NCBI RefSeq assembly: GCF_014655715.1
Contig: NZ_BNBM01000006.1
Span: forward strand, 1-64,000
Direction: 5' to 3'
DNA from: Streptomyces lanatus
GTDB lineage: Bacteria > Actinomycetota > Actinomycetes > Streptomycetales > Streptomycetaceae
DNA: 64,000 bases
The first letter of the stretch is position 1; each line of letters opens with the position of its first letter. The position numbers and the translations under genes are program-made. Shown here piece after piece: positions 24,986 to 33,245 of this stretch. The notes beneath the pieces are model-generated. The model saw only the letters and a program-made list of their open reading frames with translations. It had not been told where the DNA came from and made no database searches.

Positions 24986-25870
24986 TCAGTCGCCGCCGAC
25001 CCCGGTGGGCGCTTTCAGGACCTCGATCAGGCTGGTCACGCTGTCGTCGGCATGCCCGGCCGCCGTGCCCCGCCGGAAGATCTCCAGGACCGCGTTCGGC
25101 AGTGAGGGGTCGACGCCGGTGTCCTGGGCGGTGCGCAGGACGTGTTCGGCGCTCGCCGCGCCCATGGCGAGTCTGTCGATGTCGCCCGGATGCTCACCGG
25201 CAGCGATGCGCGGTGTGTAGTGGGCCAGGAAGTCCGGCATGCCGGACAGCACGGACGACATCGACGGCAGCAGCTCCTCGGCGCCGACGCCCTGGGCGTC
25301 CGCCATCGCGAGGGCGTGCAGCCAGCCCAGCACCGTCGTCCAGAACAGATCCATCCCGGCCTGGTAGTACAGCGCCGCAAGCCCCGGGTCCTCGCCGCGG
25401 AAGTCGGTGCCGGTGAGCACCTCCAAGGTCTCCCGGTGTGTGTCGAAGACGTCCTTCGGCCCACTGTAGAAAGTGGAGAAACCGGGCTGCCCGATGCCCG
25501 GGGGCGAGGCCAGTACGCCACCGGTGAGGTACGCGGCACCGTGGCCCGACGCCCACCGCGAGGCGTCCCGGGCACTCTGCGGGGTCTGCGAACCGAGATT
25601 GACCAGGACGCGCCCGGACAGCTCGTCGGTGGCCGGCCCGAGGACCGCGTACATCGCGTGCTGGTCCGTCAGGCTGAGGACGATCAGCTCGCTCGCGGCC
25701 ACCGCGTCACGAGCGGTGGCGGCCCGCCGGGCCCCCTCGGCGGCCAACTCGTCCGCGCTGCCCGTGCTCCGGTTCCAGACGGTGACCCGGTGCCCCCGCC
25801 CGAGGAACGCCCTCGCCATGGCCCGCCCCATCGGGCCGAGGCCGATGACCGATACATCCCGCCGTCCCAC
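24986..25870 (-). CDS. imine reductase-like NADPH oxidoreductase (second copy)
   Basis: A 294-residue enzyme of the 6-phosphogluconate/beta-hydroxyacid dehydrogenase superfamily. The N-terminal Rossmann motif is IGLGPMGRAMARAFLGRGH; the pattern YLTGGVLASPPGIGQPGFSTFYSG and the C-terminal helices ending in HADDSVTSLIEVLKAP resemble imine reductases, which reduce C=N bonds and swap subunit domains in the dimer. The substrate is unknown. The GTG start is one base beyond the upstream stop (TAGCGTG), so it is translationally coupled to the paralogue at 25872. The two proteins are alike in layout but clearly diverged. Confidence 0.83.
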   Translation of the reverse strand: MGRRDVSVIGLGPMGRAMARAFLGRGHRVTVWNRSTGSADELAAEGARRAATARDAVAASELIVLSLTDQHAMYAVLGPATDELSGRVLVNLGSQTPQSARDASRWASGHGAAYLTGGVLASPPGIGQPGFSTFYSGPKDVFDTHRETLEVLTGTDFRGEDPGLAALYYQAGMDLFWTTVLGWLHALAMADAQGVGAEELLPSMSSVLSGMPDFLAHYTPRIAAGEHPGDIDRLAMGAASAEHVLRTAQDTGVDPSLPNAVLEIFRRGTAAGHADDSVTSLIEVLKAPTGVGGD

Positions 25871-25871
25871 G

Positions 25872-26762
25872 CTAGGCCGCCCTCTCCGGCTTCCTGAGCA
25901 CCTCTGTCAGCGCCGAGATGCTGTGCTCGCCGTGTCCCGCCTCGGCCGCGCGTCGGACCAGGTCGTGCAGGGGGGTGAGCCAGGCGGTGTCGACGTTCGT
26001 CTCCTCGGTCAGGTCCGCGTCGTGGGCCGAGCCCGCGAGGAAGAGGTTCACCGAGGACGCGGCGTCGGTGTAGTCGCCGCTGTCGATCTCCTTCGCGTAC
26101 ACCGGAAGCAGCGACTTGATCATGTCCAGCCACTTCTCGGCGTACCGCACCATGCTGCTCACCTCCAGCCCACGCGACTGGAGGACCGCCGCCCCCTGGA
26201 AGAAGCCGACGAGGGCAGGCAGCAGCGTGGCGCCGACGGCCATTTCGTAGAGGGCGGCGAGGTCGGGCTCGTCCCCGAGGTGGACGGTGTCGCCGCCGAG
26301 TGTCCTGAGCGCCGTCTCGTACTCGTCGAAGACCGTTCGGTCACCGCCGTAGTAGAGCAGCGTGTCCGCCTCTCCCACGGCCGACGGCACGTTCTTGACC
26401 GCCCCGGCCAGGAAGCGGGCGCCATGCCCCGTCACCCAGGCGGCCATGGCCCGGGCGCCGGCGGGCGCGCCGCTGTTCAGGGTGACGACGGCCCGTCCGG
26501 GTAACGCCGTCGCGGCCGGCTCCAGGGCGGATCGGGTGTCCTCGAAGGTGGTCAGACACGTGACGACCAGCGGGCTCGCCGTCACGGCGGCCGCCACCGT
26601 CGCCGCCCGCACCGCTCCCCTCTCCACGAGGGCCGCGGCCCTGCCCGGTGTGCGGTTCCACACCGTCGTCGGATGTCCGGCGTCGATGAACGCCCCGGCC
26701 AGTGCCCGGCCCATCGAACCCAGCCCGATGACGGTCACGGGTGTGCGATCGCTCTCAGCCAT
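25872..26762 (-). CDS. imine reductase-like NADPH oxidoreductase (first copy)
   Basis: A 296-residue paralogue of the enzyme encoded next. NADPH-binding motif VIGLGSMGRALAGAFIDAG; central segment AGAVKNVPSAVGEADTLLYYGG; C-terminal GDYTDAASSVNLFLAGSAHD and GHGEHSISALTEVLRKP, which match the imine reductase/reductive aminase subgroup rather than hydroxyisobutyrate dehydrogenases. The start MAESDRTP was taken over a frame reaching 26834. The promoter must lie in the AT-rich spacer shared with the divergent HxlR gene, whose product is the likely regulator. Confidence 0.85.
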   Translation of the reverse strand: MAESDRTPVTVIGLGSMGRALAGAFIDAGHPTTVWNRTPGRAAALVERGAVRAATVAAAVTASPLVVTCLTTFEDTRSALEPAATALPGRAVVTLNSGAPAGARAMAAWVTGHGARFLAGAVKNVPSAVGEADTLLYYGGDRTVFDEYETALRTLGGDTVHLGDEPDLAALYEMAVGATLLPALVGFFQGAAVLQSRGLEVSSMVRYAEKWLDMIKSLLPVYAKEIDSGDYTDAASSVNLFLAGSAHDADLTEETNVDTAWLTPLHDLVRRAAEAGHGEHSISALTEVLRKPERAA

Positions 26763-26843
26763 GCTTCGACTCCATTCACGTCCGCTCACGGAAATATCGA
26801 AATCGCGCACGGCCCATGCTGGTTGTTCACGCACATTCCCTCA

Positions 26844-26868
26844 AGTACCTACAATTTTGTGGGGTACT
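26844..26868. promoter_or_regulatory. HxlR operator with embedded -10 box
   Basis: Inverted repeat AGTACC (26844-26849) and GGTACT (26863-26868) with a 13-base centre, the GTAC-type symmetry used by HxlR regulators. The centre begins with TACAAT (26850-26855), a good -10 hexamer for the HxlR gene starting at 26900, so binding would block its own promoter. The spacer 26763-26899 is unusually AT-rich for the region. Confidence 0.7.
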
Positions 26869-26899
26869 GAAAGAATTGTTAGTGGGAGGGCCGAGGAAC

Positions 26900-27229
26900 A
26901 TGAAGGAGCGGACCTATATCTGTGGTCTCGACGCCGCGATCGCCGTCATGGGAGGGAAGTGGAAGGGCCTGATCCTGTTCTCGCTGGGTGAAGGGCGGTT
27001 ACGCTTCGGTGAGTTGCGGCGGACCCTTCCCGGGATCAGCGAACGGATGCTGACGCTTCAGCTGCGAGAGATGGAGAAAAGCGGCCTGGTGCATCGCGAG
27101 GTCCACTACCAGGTCCCGCCGAAGGTGGAGTATTCGCTGACCGAATTCGGCCACTCACTCAATACGGCGATGGCGCCGCTCGGCGAGTGGGGCGAGGAGC
27201 ACATGGAGCGCATCGAGGCCATCCCGTGA
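26900..27229 (+). CDS. HxlR-family transcriptional regulator
   Basis: Winged-helix regulator of 109 residues, full length for HxlR. Conserved CGLDAAIAVMGGKWKGLILFSL carries the Cys and the GGKW motif, followed by RFGELRRTLPGISERMLTLQLREMEKSGLV (recognition helix) and the wing YSLTEFG. Some family members sense electrophiles through the N-terminal Cys, which is present here (YICGLD). It is divergent from the two imine reductase-like genes and probably controls them. Its 3' end overlaps the convergent acyltransferase gene by 75 bases. Confidence 0.92.
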   Translation: MKERTYICGLDAAIAVMGGKWKGLILFSLGEGRLRFGELRRTLPGISERMLTLQLREMEKSGLVHREVHYQVPPKVEYSLTEFGHSLNTAMAPLGEWGEEHMERIEAIP

Positions 27230-28417
27230 TCTCCGCGGATTCCGGCCGGGTACCTCCACGAAGCGGTACGTCAGCGCCGACAGCGGCAACAGCACGGCGA
27301 CGAACAGGACTTCGCGTACGGGATCGTCCTGCCGTGATCGCCCCAGCGTGCCGTCGCTCACCGCCAGGAGCAGCGGGTGCACCAGGTAGACCGAGTAGCT
27401 GATGATGCCGAGGGCGGTGAGTGGGCGGGGGGTTCGGTGGTGCCGTAGGGCCAGTCCGGTGGCGAAGGTGAGCACGGCCGCTGCGAACGCCAGGGTCCAG
27501 CCGCCGGCCGTGAACTGGCGCCCGTCGCCGTACCAGTTGGCGCTCGCCACCGCGCAGACCAGCACCACCGCGGTCGTGCAGCCCGCGCGCGCCCAAGTGA
27601 TCTGGCCGCGCTCTGCCCGGTGGACGGCGGTGCCGAGGAACATCACTGCGAGGATCACCAGGCTCTCCCACAGCGGGACCGTGGCGTTGAGGGCGACCAG
27701 GACGAGCGCCGGAACCGCGCCCAGCACGCCCCCGAACACACGCAGCGCATACGCCTCGGCGCTCGCGCAGCCGATGGCCACCGCCATGGTGAGCGACGCC
27801 CACACGATCAGCGGGCCGGTGCCGACCGCGCCGGAGAGAGCGGACGTCGGCAGGGCGATCCCGGCCATCGCGCTCGCGGCGGCGAGAACCGCGAGAGTGG
27901 CGGAGACGGCCGCCGAGTGGCGGTGGAGCCGGACCGTGAACAGACAGACGACCAGCAGGTAGAAGGCCATTTCGTAGGAGAGCGTCCACAGGACCAGGAG
28001 GAGGTTCGGGGTTCCCAACAGCTCCTGGAGGAGGGTGATATGGGCTACGGCCACGGAGGCCGGGCTCTGTCCGTCGAGGTCCGGGCCGATCTCCGCGATG
28101 CGCGTCAGGTCGAAGGCGAGGGCGAGGGTGATGACGGCCGCGTACAGGGGGTAGATGCGCAGCAGGCGTCCGGTCCAGAAGGTCCGGACACAGCGGCGGC
28201 GCTCCAGCGATGCCGGGATGATGTAGCCGCTCACCAGGAAGAACACCATGATGCCGTAGCGGCTGGTGTTGAAGTGGGGCATCAGTTCGCGGCGGAACTC
28301 CGGGAGGTAGGAGTACGAGGAGTGGTCGAGGACGACGACGAGTGCGGCGATGCCGCGGAGGGCGTCGAGCCAGCCGTAGCGGTGTGAATCGGGACCGCTG
28401 CTACTGATTCCGGCCAC
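27155..28417 (-). CDS. acyltransferase 3 family membrane protein
   Basis: Polytopic membrane O-acyltransferase of 420 residues with about ten TM helices, as in OafA/YrhL. The N-terminal YGWLDALRGIAALVVVLDHSSY contains the catalytic His, and FFLVSGYIIPASLERRR plus TGRLLRIYPLY are the second and third conserved motifs. The C-terminus has SYSVYLVHPLLL. It probably transfers an acyl group to an exported glycan or lipid. The GTG start overlaps the end of the gene at 28401 by 17 bases, placing it third in a sigma-factor operon; the last 75 bases overlap the HxlR gene on the other strand. Confidence 0.88.
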   Translation of the reverse strand: MAGISSSGPDSHRYGWLDALRGIAALVVVLDHSSYSYLPEFRRELMPHFNTSRYGIMVFFLVSGYIIPASLERRRCVRTFWTGRLLRIYPLYAAVITLALAFDLTRIAEIGPDLDGQSPASVAVAHITLLQELLGTPNLLLVLWTLSYEMAFYLLVVCLFTVRLHRHSAAVSATLAVLAAASAMAGIALPTSALSGAVGTGPLIVWASLTMAVAIGCASAEAYALRVFGGVLGAVPALVLVALNATVPLWESLVILAVMFLGTAVHRAERGQITWARAGCTTAVVLVCAVASANWYGDGRQFTAGGWTLAFAAAVLTFATGLALRHHRTPRPLTALGIISYSVYLVHPLLLAVSDGTLGRSRQDDPVREVLFVAVLLPLSALTYRFVEVPGRNPRRSRDGLDALHVLLAPLAERRHRRIE

Positions 28418-28997
28418 TCTTCCTCTTCGGCTTCACCGGGACGCAGGGCTGGTAATCGGCCTTGTCCGCATAGGCTTTGACGGAGTTCGGCCGGGTGTAG
28501 CCCTTGGTGTTCTCGAAGACCAGCAGGTCACCTCGGTGCAGGGTGATCGTCGAGCGGGCGTCCAGTCCACGGATGGGGACGAGGCTTCCGTCCTTGGCGA
28601 TCGCCCAGATGCCGGGTCGTTCGAAGCGATCCCGGTCCCGCTCGCAGACATAACCCTCGGCGATCACCTCCACGGTGACCTGGATGCCCAACGGACGTAC
28701 CTCGCGAGCGAGTTCATGCTGGGCGCCGATGTCGAGCTCCTGGTCCTTGACCCTGAGCGTGACGCTGCCGTCGCCGTGCGGCTCGACCGCGTACGCCTTC
28801 GCCCCGGCCGGTGAGCCGGGCACCACCACGGCGGCGACCCAGGCCGCGGCACATGCGGCCGCGACGACGGCGAGGCGGCGCATGCGGGCCTTCGAACGGC
28901 TGCCGCCCCCGTCCGGGACGTCCTCGCGGCGCCGCTCGATCTCGCTCGTCAGCTCGGCCAGCAGCCGGTCCTCGAAGGTCGACTTCGTCGTGCTCAT
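28401..28997 (-). CDS. putative membrane anti-sigma partner
   Basis: A 198-residue single-pass protein. An acidic/basic cytoplasmic segment of about 40 residues (FEDRLLAELTSEIERRREDV) is followed by one TM helix (LAVVAAACAAAWVAAVVV) and an outer domain of about 130 residues with two cysteines (YVCERD, QPCVP). No zinc anti-sigma motif is visible, so the anti-sigma role rests on gene order: its ATG overlaps the sigma stop (ATGA) and its end overlaps the acyltransferase gene. The outer domain is not one I recognise. Confidence 0.65.
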   Translation of the reverse strand: MSTTKSTFEDRLLAELTSEIERRREDVPDGGGSRSKARMRRLAVVAAACAAAWVAAVVVPGSPAGAKAYAVEPHGDGSVTLRVKDQELDIGAQHELAREVRPLGIQVTVEVIAEGYVCERDRDRFERPGIWAIAKDGSLVPIRGLDARSTITLHRGDLLVFENTKGYTRPNSVKAYADKADYQPCVPVKPKRKSGRNQ

Positions 28998-29596
28998 GCT
29001 TCTCCCCCTAGGACGTACGCAGGCGACGGATCGGTCGGTACGGCCGGCGGGTCCGCCTCCCCGCGCAGCGTCTTGCGTGCCCGGTGCAGCCGGACCCGGG
29101 CGGTGACCTGGCGGATGCCCAGCGCGGCCGCCGCCTCCGTGACGGTGAGCTGGTCCACCGCGACCAGTTCCATGACGGCCCGTTCGCTCTCGGGGAGCCG
29201 CACGAGCGCGGCCAGCACCCGCCGCCCCGGGCTCTCCGCGTCGAGCCGGTCCTCGATCCGGGCGATGTCGTCGGCCTCCAGCAACCGCCGCCCGGACAGG
29301 CGCAGATCGCGTTCGGCCTCCCTGGCGATCCGGCGCCGTTCCGAGGAGACGACATTGCGGGCGATGCCGTACAGCCAGGCCGTCTCGCTGCCGAGGCGGG
29401 GCCGGTAGGTGTGGGCCGAGTCGAGGACGGCGAGGAAGATCTCGGCGGCGAGGTCGGCCGCGGTGTGCGGGTCGTCCACCCGCCGGGCCACGAAACGCAT
29501 CACCGCCTCGACATGGCGCCGGTAGAACTCCTCGAAGAGCCTCGGGTCACGCACCGCCGCGGCGGGCCCGACCGGTAACTGTTGCGCTCCGTCCAC
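28994..29596 (-). CDS. ECF sigma factor
   Basis: Sigma factor of 200 residues. Region 2: EEFYRRHVEAVMRFVARRVDDPHTAADLAAEIFL and LGSETAWLYGIARNVV; region 4: LTVTEAAAALGIRQVTARVRLHRARKTL. It belongs to the general RpoE-like group in which promoter choice cannot be read from sequence. The GTG start at 29596 has GAAGGAG six bases upstream, so the longer open frame is not used. It heads an operon with a membrane partner and an acyltransferase, suggesting that the regulon concerns envelope modification. Confidence 0.9.
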   Translation of the reverse strand: MDGAQQLPVGPAAAVRDPRLFEEFYRRHVEAVMRFVARRVDDPHTAADLAAEIFLAVLDSAHTYRPRLGSETAWLYGIARNVVSSERRRIAREAERDLRLSGRRLLEADDIARIEDRLDAESPGRRVLAALVRLPESERAVMELVAVDQLTVTEAAAALGIRQVTARVRLHRARKTLRGEADPPAVPTDPSPAYVLGGEA

Positions 29597-29833
29597 TGGC
29601 GACTCCTTCGCACGGCTCCCGCACACGGCTCCCGCATACGAACACTTCATCTGTTCTTGGGCCGGGGCGCGAAAAGCGTTACACGGGCGCCGGGGGAGCA
29701 ACCGGTGACAGCGGGGCGACTGCCAACGGGTGAATCCGGCGCCGCGGCGGATGGCGGCCGCCCTGGCGGCGGGAAGGCCCTTGCCCGTACGGAGTTCCGG
29801 GGTACCGGACGAGCGATGGGCAGGAGCGTCCCG

Positions 29834-30163
29834 ATGCCGAAGTTCCTCATCCAGGCGAGCTATACGTCCGAGGGCACCAAAGGGCTGCTCAGGGAGGGCG
29901 CGAGCGGGCGCCGGGCCGCCGTCGAGCAGGTCGTCTCCGGTCTCGGCGGCAAGGTCGAGGCCATGTACTTCGCCTTCGGCCGGGACGACCTCATCCTCAT
30001 CATCGACTTCCCCGACCCCGTCTCCATGGCCGCCGCCAGCCTCGCCGTGAAGGCCAGCGGCGCCCTCGACACCCGGGCCACGCCCCTGCTCACCGTGGAC
30101 GAGATCGACGAGGCGGCCCGCAGACAGGTCGCGTTCCGCGCGCCGGGGGCGCAGGGCGGCTGA
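29834..30163 (+). CDS. GYD domain protein
   Basis: Small soluble protein of 109 residues. PKFLIQASYTSEGTKGLLREG and the middle strand YFAFGRDDLILIIDFPD match the GYD family, which adopts a ferredoxin-like alpha/beta fold and usually forms oligomers; the biochemical role is unknown. The ATG at 29834 has AGGAG seven bases upstream, preferred over an in-frame ATG at 29816. It stands alone, divergent from the sigma operon. Confidence 0.85.
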   Translation: MPKFLIQASYTSEGTKGLLREGASGRRAAVEQVVSGLGGKVEAMYFAFGRDDLILIIDFPDPVSMAAASLAVKASGALDTRATPLLTVDEIDEAARRQVAFRAPGAQGG

Positions 30164-30274
30164 ACAAGGCGTGGTCTTCGCGTTCGCACGTGGCCGTAAC
30201 CTTGAGTACATGCGTGACCGACAGGCTTGCCGGTCAGGCCGGTTCACCCGAGCGAATACGAAGGACCAGCGCAC

Positions 30275-30775
30275 GTGTCGTTGAAGAACAGTCGTCTCAG
30301 GCTCGCTTCCGCCGCCCTCGTCGTGGCCCTGTGCGGTCTGGCCACAGCCACTGCCACAGGTCCGGCGACGGCCGCGACGGAGGCGGGGGCGCGGGAACAG
30401 ACGTCCTTCGCACCCTCGGGCTTCGTCGACCTCCCCGCCGGTCCCCTCCCGGCCGACGGCGAGCGGCACGCGTTCACGGTCGGCTACCGCAACGACGGCC
30501 CCACGGACCGGACCGTCGCCCCGCAGCTTCTGGTGGTGTCGCCGGACGGAGGGCCGTTCCTCGATCCGGCGGACGTCGAGGTGGAGCGGCGTACGGCGCA
30601 CGGCTGTTGGGAGGCCGTGGAGGTCGGTACGCAGACCGGCACCCTGTTCACCGACCTCGCGAAGGCCCGGCGCACCCTGCATCCGGGCGAGACCCTCACC
30701 CAGGTCTACCGGGTCACGGTCGCCGACCCGCAGGTCAAGGCGACGGTGGCACCCCGGGTGGCGCTGTACGGCTGA
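30275..30775 (+). CDS. secreted protein of unknown function
   Basis: Exported protein of 166 residues. The signal peptide (LRLASAALVVALCGLATATATG) ends near ATAA. The mature part is a single beta-sandwich-like domain: FTVGYRNDGPTDRTVAPQLLVVSPDGG, then LHPGETLTQVYRVTV, a pattern seen in domains that present conserved beta strands for protein contacts, with one cysteine (HGCWE). The GTG start has AAGGA about nine bases upstream. It has no evident partner. Confidence 0.72.
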   Translation: MSLKNSRLRLASAALVVALCGLATATATGPATAATEAGAREQTSFAPSGFVDLPAGPLPADGERHAFTVGYRNDGPTDRTVAPQLLVVSPDGGPFLDPADVEVERRTAHGCWEAVEVGTQTGTLFTDLAKARRTLHPGETLTQVYRVTVADPQVKATVAPRVALYG

Positions 30776-30924
30776 ACGGCTGATGTGTGGCGCCCGGTTT
30801 CCTTGAGGATGCTGTGAGGGATGTGTGAGGGGGAACTCGGGTGGGGGCGCGGACGTTGGCTGGATGAGACGCGAAGCGCAAGAGGACGACCGGAACGACA
30901 CGGGCTGAAGCCGAGGTGGCACGG

Positions 30925-31494
30925 ATGGCGATGTGGGATCGGATCAAGGACCAGGCCAAGGGACTGCAGCAGCAGGCCCAGGGCGCACGGGGCGCGGGCG
31001 GGCACGGGCAGCCGGGGACGGGGTCCGGCGGACGCGGCCGGTCCGGCTCGGGTTCCAAGGCCCAGTTGGTCAGCGCGCTGAAGTCACAGCTCACCTCGCT
31101 CAAGACGGAGCTGAAGAGCGGCGCCTACCGGGACGCCAGCATGGCCATGTGCGCCCTGGTCGCCGCCGCCGACGGGAATGTCGACCCCGCCGAGCGGCAG
31201 CATGTGGAGTCCCTGATCCTCAACAACGACGTCCTGCAGAACTTCCCGTCCGAGCAGCTGCGGCAGCGCTTCAACAAGCATGTCGACCAACTGTCGTACA
31301 ACTTCCAGCAGGGCAAGACCGAGGCCCTCCAGGAGATCGCCAAGGCCGCGAAGAAGCCCACGGAGGCCCGGGCGGTCGTACAGACGGGTTTCGTGGTGGC
31401 GGGCGCGGACGGGTACATCGCGCCGGCCGAGGAGCAGGTGCTGCGGGAGGCTTGCTCGGTACTGGGGCTGTCCGCGCAGGAGTTCGGGCTGTGA
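30925..31494 (+). CDS. TerB-like tellurite resistance domain protein
   Basis: Cytoplasmic protein of about 189 residues. A Gly-rich linker after the N-terminal helix (WDRIKDQAKGLQQQAQG) leads to a TerB domain: MAMCALVAAADGNVDPAERQHVESLI and a second acidic motif VVAGADGYIAPAEEQVLREAC. TerB folds bind metal through these paired acidic motifs and appear with TerD proteins in stress response, but no ter genes are nearby. Start codons at 30916 (GTG), 30925 and 30931 are all possible; none has a strong ribosome site. Confidence 0.85.
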   Translation: MAMWDRIKDQAKGLQQQAQGARGAGGHGQPGTGSGGRGRSGSGSKAQLVSALKSQLTSLKTELKSGAYRDASMAMCALVAAADGNVDPAERQHVESLILNNDVLQNFPSEQLRQRFNKHVDQLSYNFQQGKTEALQEIAKAAKKPTEARAVVQTGFVVAGADGYIAPAEEQVLREACSVLGLSAQEFGL

Positions 31495-31607
31495 GCGAGC
31501 GGTGGGCAGGGGGCGCCGCACCTATGTGACGTCCTTGCGGCCGAGGCCCCGCCCTCCTGCCACGGGGGAAGCAGAGGAGCGGGGCCGGTTGTCGGTGCAT
31601 GCGGGCG

Positions 31608-32096
31608 TCAGCGGTGCGGGGTGCTGACGCAGATGACGTGGACGCGGCCCGCGCCGACCGCGTCACAGGAGAGACTGACTCGGGCGTACGGCATCGACAC
31701 CTGACCGTCCTCGATCGGCTTGTCGCAGGCCAGGCACATGGGCGCCCCGGTGAGCGCGGCGTGGTGATCGCACAGGGCCAGGACGGAGCGGGCGAGCCGC
31801 ATCGCGCGCTGGGTCTCGCCGTGCAGCCCTGCCGCCTCCGGCTCACGCAGCCGCCGTTCCGCCTCACCGACGCCGACCAAGGCGACTTGCGCGGGCACGT
31901 CGCCCGTAGGCAGACCCGCCGCGAGTTCCTCGACGACTGGGATCAGCCGCTCAAGGAAGCCGCCGAGGTCCGCGTGCCAGAGCTTCAGGTTCTCGTGTCG
32001 CGGCAGCGTCGGCTGATCGAGAAACCAGGACGCGGCGGCGCGCATTGTGGCGGGGGTGGGTGCCTGGGTGCCCGTCTCCTCTTGGGCGGCGCTCAC
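31608..32096 (-). CDS. DUF6415 family protein
   Basis: Helical protein of 162 residues. The stretch LGGFLERLIPVVEELAAGLPTGDVPAQVALVGVGEAERRLRE matches the DUF6415 family found in actinomycetes and often labelled natural-product related; the function is not known. The C-terminus carries a CxxC pair (MCLACDKP) plus LSCDAVG and VICVS, which could form a small zinc site and is an addition I do not recall from the core family. The GTG start overlaps the stop of the preceding small gene (GTGA), so the two are coupled. Confidence 0.72.
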   Translation of the reverse strand: MSAAQEETGTQAPTPATMRAAASWFLDQPTLPRHENLKLWHADLGGFLERLIPVVEELAAGLPTGDVPAQVALVGVGEAERRLREPEAAGLHGETQRAMRLARSVLALCDHHAALTGAPMCLACDKPIEDGQVSMPYARVSLSCDAVGAGRVHVICVSTPHR

Positions 32097-32299
32097 TGGA
32101 GAACCGCCGGCCGTTCGGCCCGGCAGCACGCACACGCGCAGGGCGGGTTCGGGGACATCTGCGGCAGTGGCTGCGGCTCCGTGTCGCGCAGGATGCCCAC
32201 GGTGCCGCGCTCCTCGGTCACCGCGCCGTAGCGGTCCACGGTGTACACCCGCAGCGTCATCTTGACCCCGGGATCTCGGGGAGCTGTAGCGTTCGTCAT
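32093..32299 (-). CDS. small Cys-rich hypothetical protein
   Basis: A 68-residue protein. The N-terminal half forms a beta strand pair (MTLRVYTVDRYGAVTEERGTV) and the C-terminus ends with PPCACACCRAERP, four cysteines that could bind zinc. Similar short proteins occur beside GntR/DUF6415 gene sets in Streptomyces. It is the first gene of a two-gene unit with DUF6415, and a copy of the GntR-type operator lies about 130-150 bases upstream of its start. Confidence 0.65.
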   Translation of the reverse strand: MTNATAPRDPGVKMTLRVYTVDRYGAVTEERGTVGILRDTEPQPLPQMSPNPPCACACCRAERPAVLQ

Positions 32300-32426
32300 G
32301 TCGACCTGCTCTCTCAGGTTGGCCGCTCCCCGGGGCCGTGTCAGCGGTCGCCGGGGTTCCCATTTCGGTAGCCGGGCACAGCGCGACCGCGGACGCGGCC
32401 GACGAGCACGGCACAACCAGAGATTG

Positions 32427-32446
32427 GACCGGTGGACCGGTCCAGT
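32427..32446. promoter_or_regulatory. GntR-type operator, copy 1
   Basis: GACCGGTGGACCGGTCCAGT on the plus strand. Its reverse complement is ACTGGACCGGTCCACCGGTC, which differs from the copy at 33208-33227 in a single base. It contains the palindrome GGACCGGTCC and lies upstream of the small Cys-rich gene and DUF6415 gene. Confidence 0.75.
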
Positions 32447-32466
32447 CAAGCGGATCTGAAGAAGCG

Positions 32467-33187
32467 CTACCCCATCGGGTACCTGTCGGTCTCCTCGAAC
32501 ACATGCGAGGCAGTGACGCCCTCTTCGCACACCAAGGGGCGTCGATCCCGGTCATACGCCATGTGCACCACTACAGCGACGGCAACGGGCCGGTCCACCT
32601 CAAGCAGGCGAGCCTCCTCCCCGGTGGCCAGACGGACCGTCTTGACGTCAACGCCTTCAAAGGGCACCCGACCTGTTTCGCGCCGCACGTAATGGGTCGT
32701 TCCCTCTGCGATCGGGCCCGCCAGAGCGAGCCGAGGGGCAGCGTCCGCGATGTCCGGCGGAAACCACGCGGTGACCAGCGTGCCCGGAGCCCCGTCATCC
32801 AGCAGGACCAGCCGCGCCCGGCGCAACGCGGTCTCCCCTCCCCTCAGTCCAAGGAGGTCCCTCACATGCTCCGGCGGCACAATCCGGTCAGGCACACCCA
32901 GCCGCCGAAAAGGCGCACCACCCGACAGCCGGGTGGAGCCCGCTCGGCGCCCACCGGCAGGCCGCGCGACCGGCGTCTCCACCACTGTGAACCCCGCACC
33001 TTGGCGCGCGATGACCAGGCCGTCATTACGGAGCACGTCGTACGCCTTGACCACCGTCGCCCTGGAGACATTCCACTGCTCTGCCAGATCACGGCCGGAC
33101 GGCAGCAGTTCACCGGGGACCGAATTCGCCGCCCGCGATCCTGGTCCGCAGATCCTCGGCAATCTGCTCGTACTTCAGCAATGACAT
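32467..33187 (-). pseudogene. frameshifted GntR/UTRA-type regulator
   Basis: The gene begins at ATG 33187 with MSLLKYEQIAEDLRTRIAGG, the canonical first helix of this GntR group, but reaches TGA after 26 codons (EFGPR). Removing one base from the run GGGG at 33115-33118 (CCCC on the coding strand) restores EFGPGELLPSGRDLAEQWNVS and a complete wHTH (SRATVVKAYDVLRNDGLVIARQGAGFTVVE). A UTRA-like ligand domain then runs to 32467. The alternative is initiation at TTG 33162, giving 231 residues without the first helix. The rest of the frame shows no other damage, so the lesion is recent, a sequencing error, or a switchable tract. Confidence 0.8.
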
Positions 33188-33207
33188 GGACGCACACACT
33201 TCCGATC

Positions 33208-33227
33208 ACTGGACTGGTCCACCGGTC
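33208..33227. promoter_or_regulatory. GntR-type operator, copy 2
   Basis: ACTGGACTGGTCCACCGGTC, in the 58-base spacer between gntR (start 33187) and the methyltransferase gene (start 33246). Its position suits repression in both directions. Confidence 0.78.
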
Positions 33228-33245
33228 AGCCCTCAGAATGCCCCC

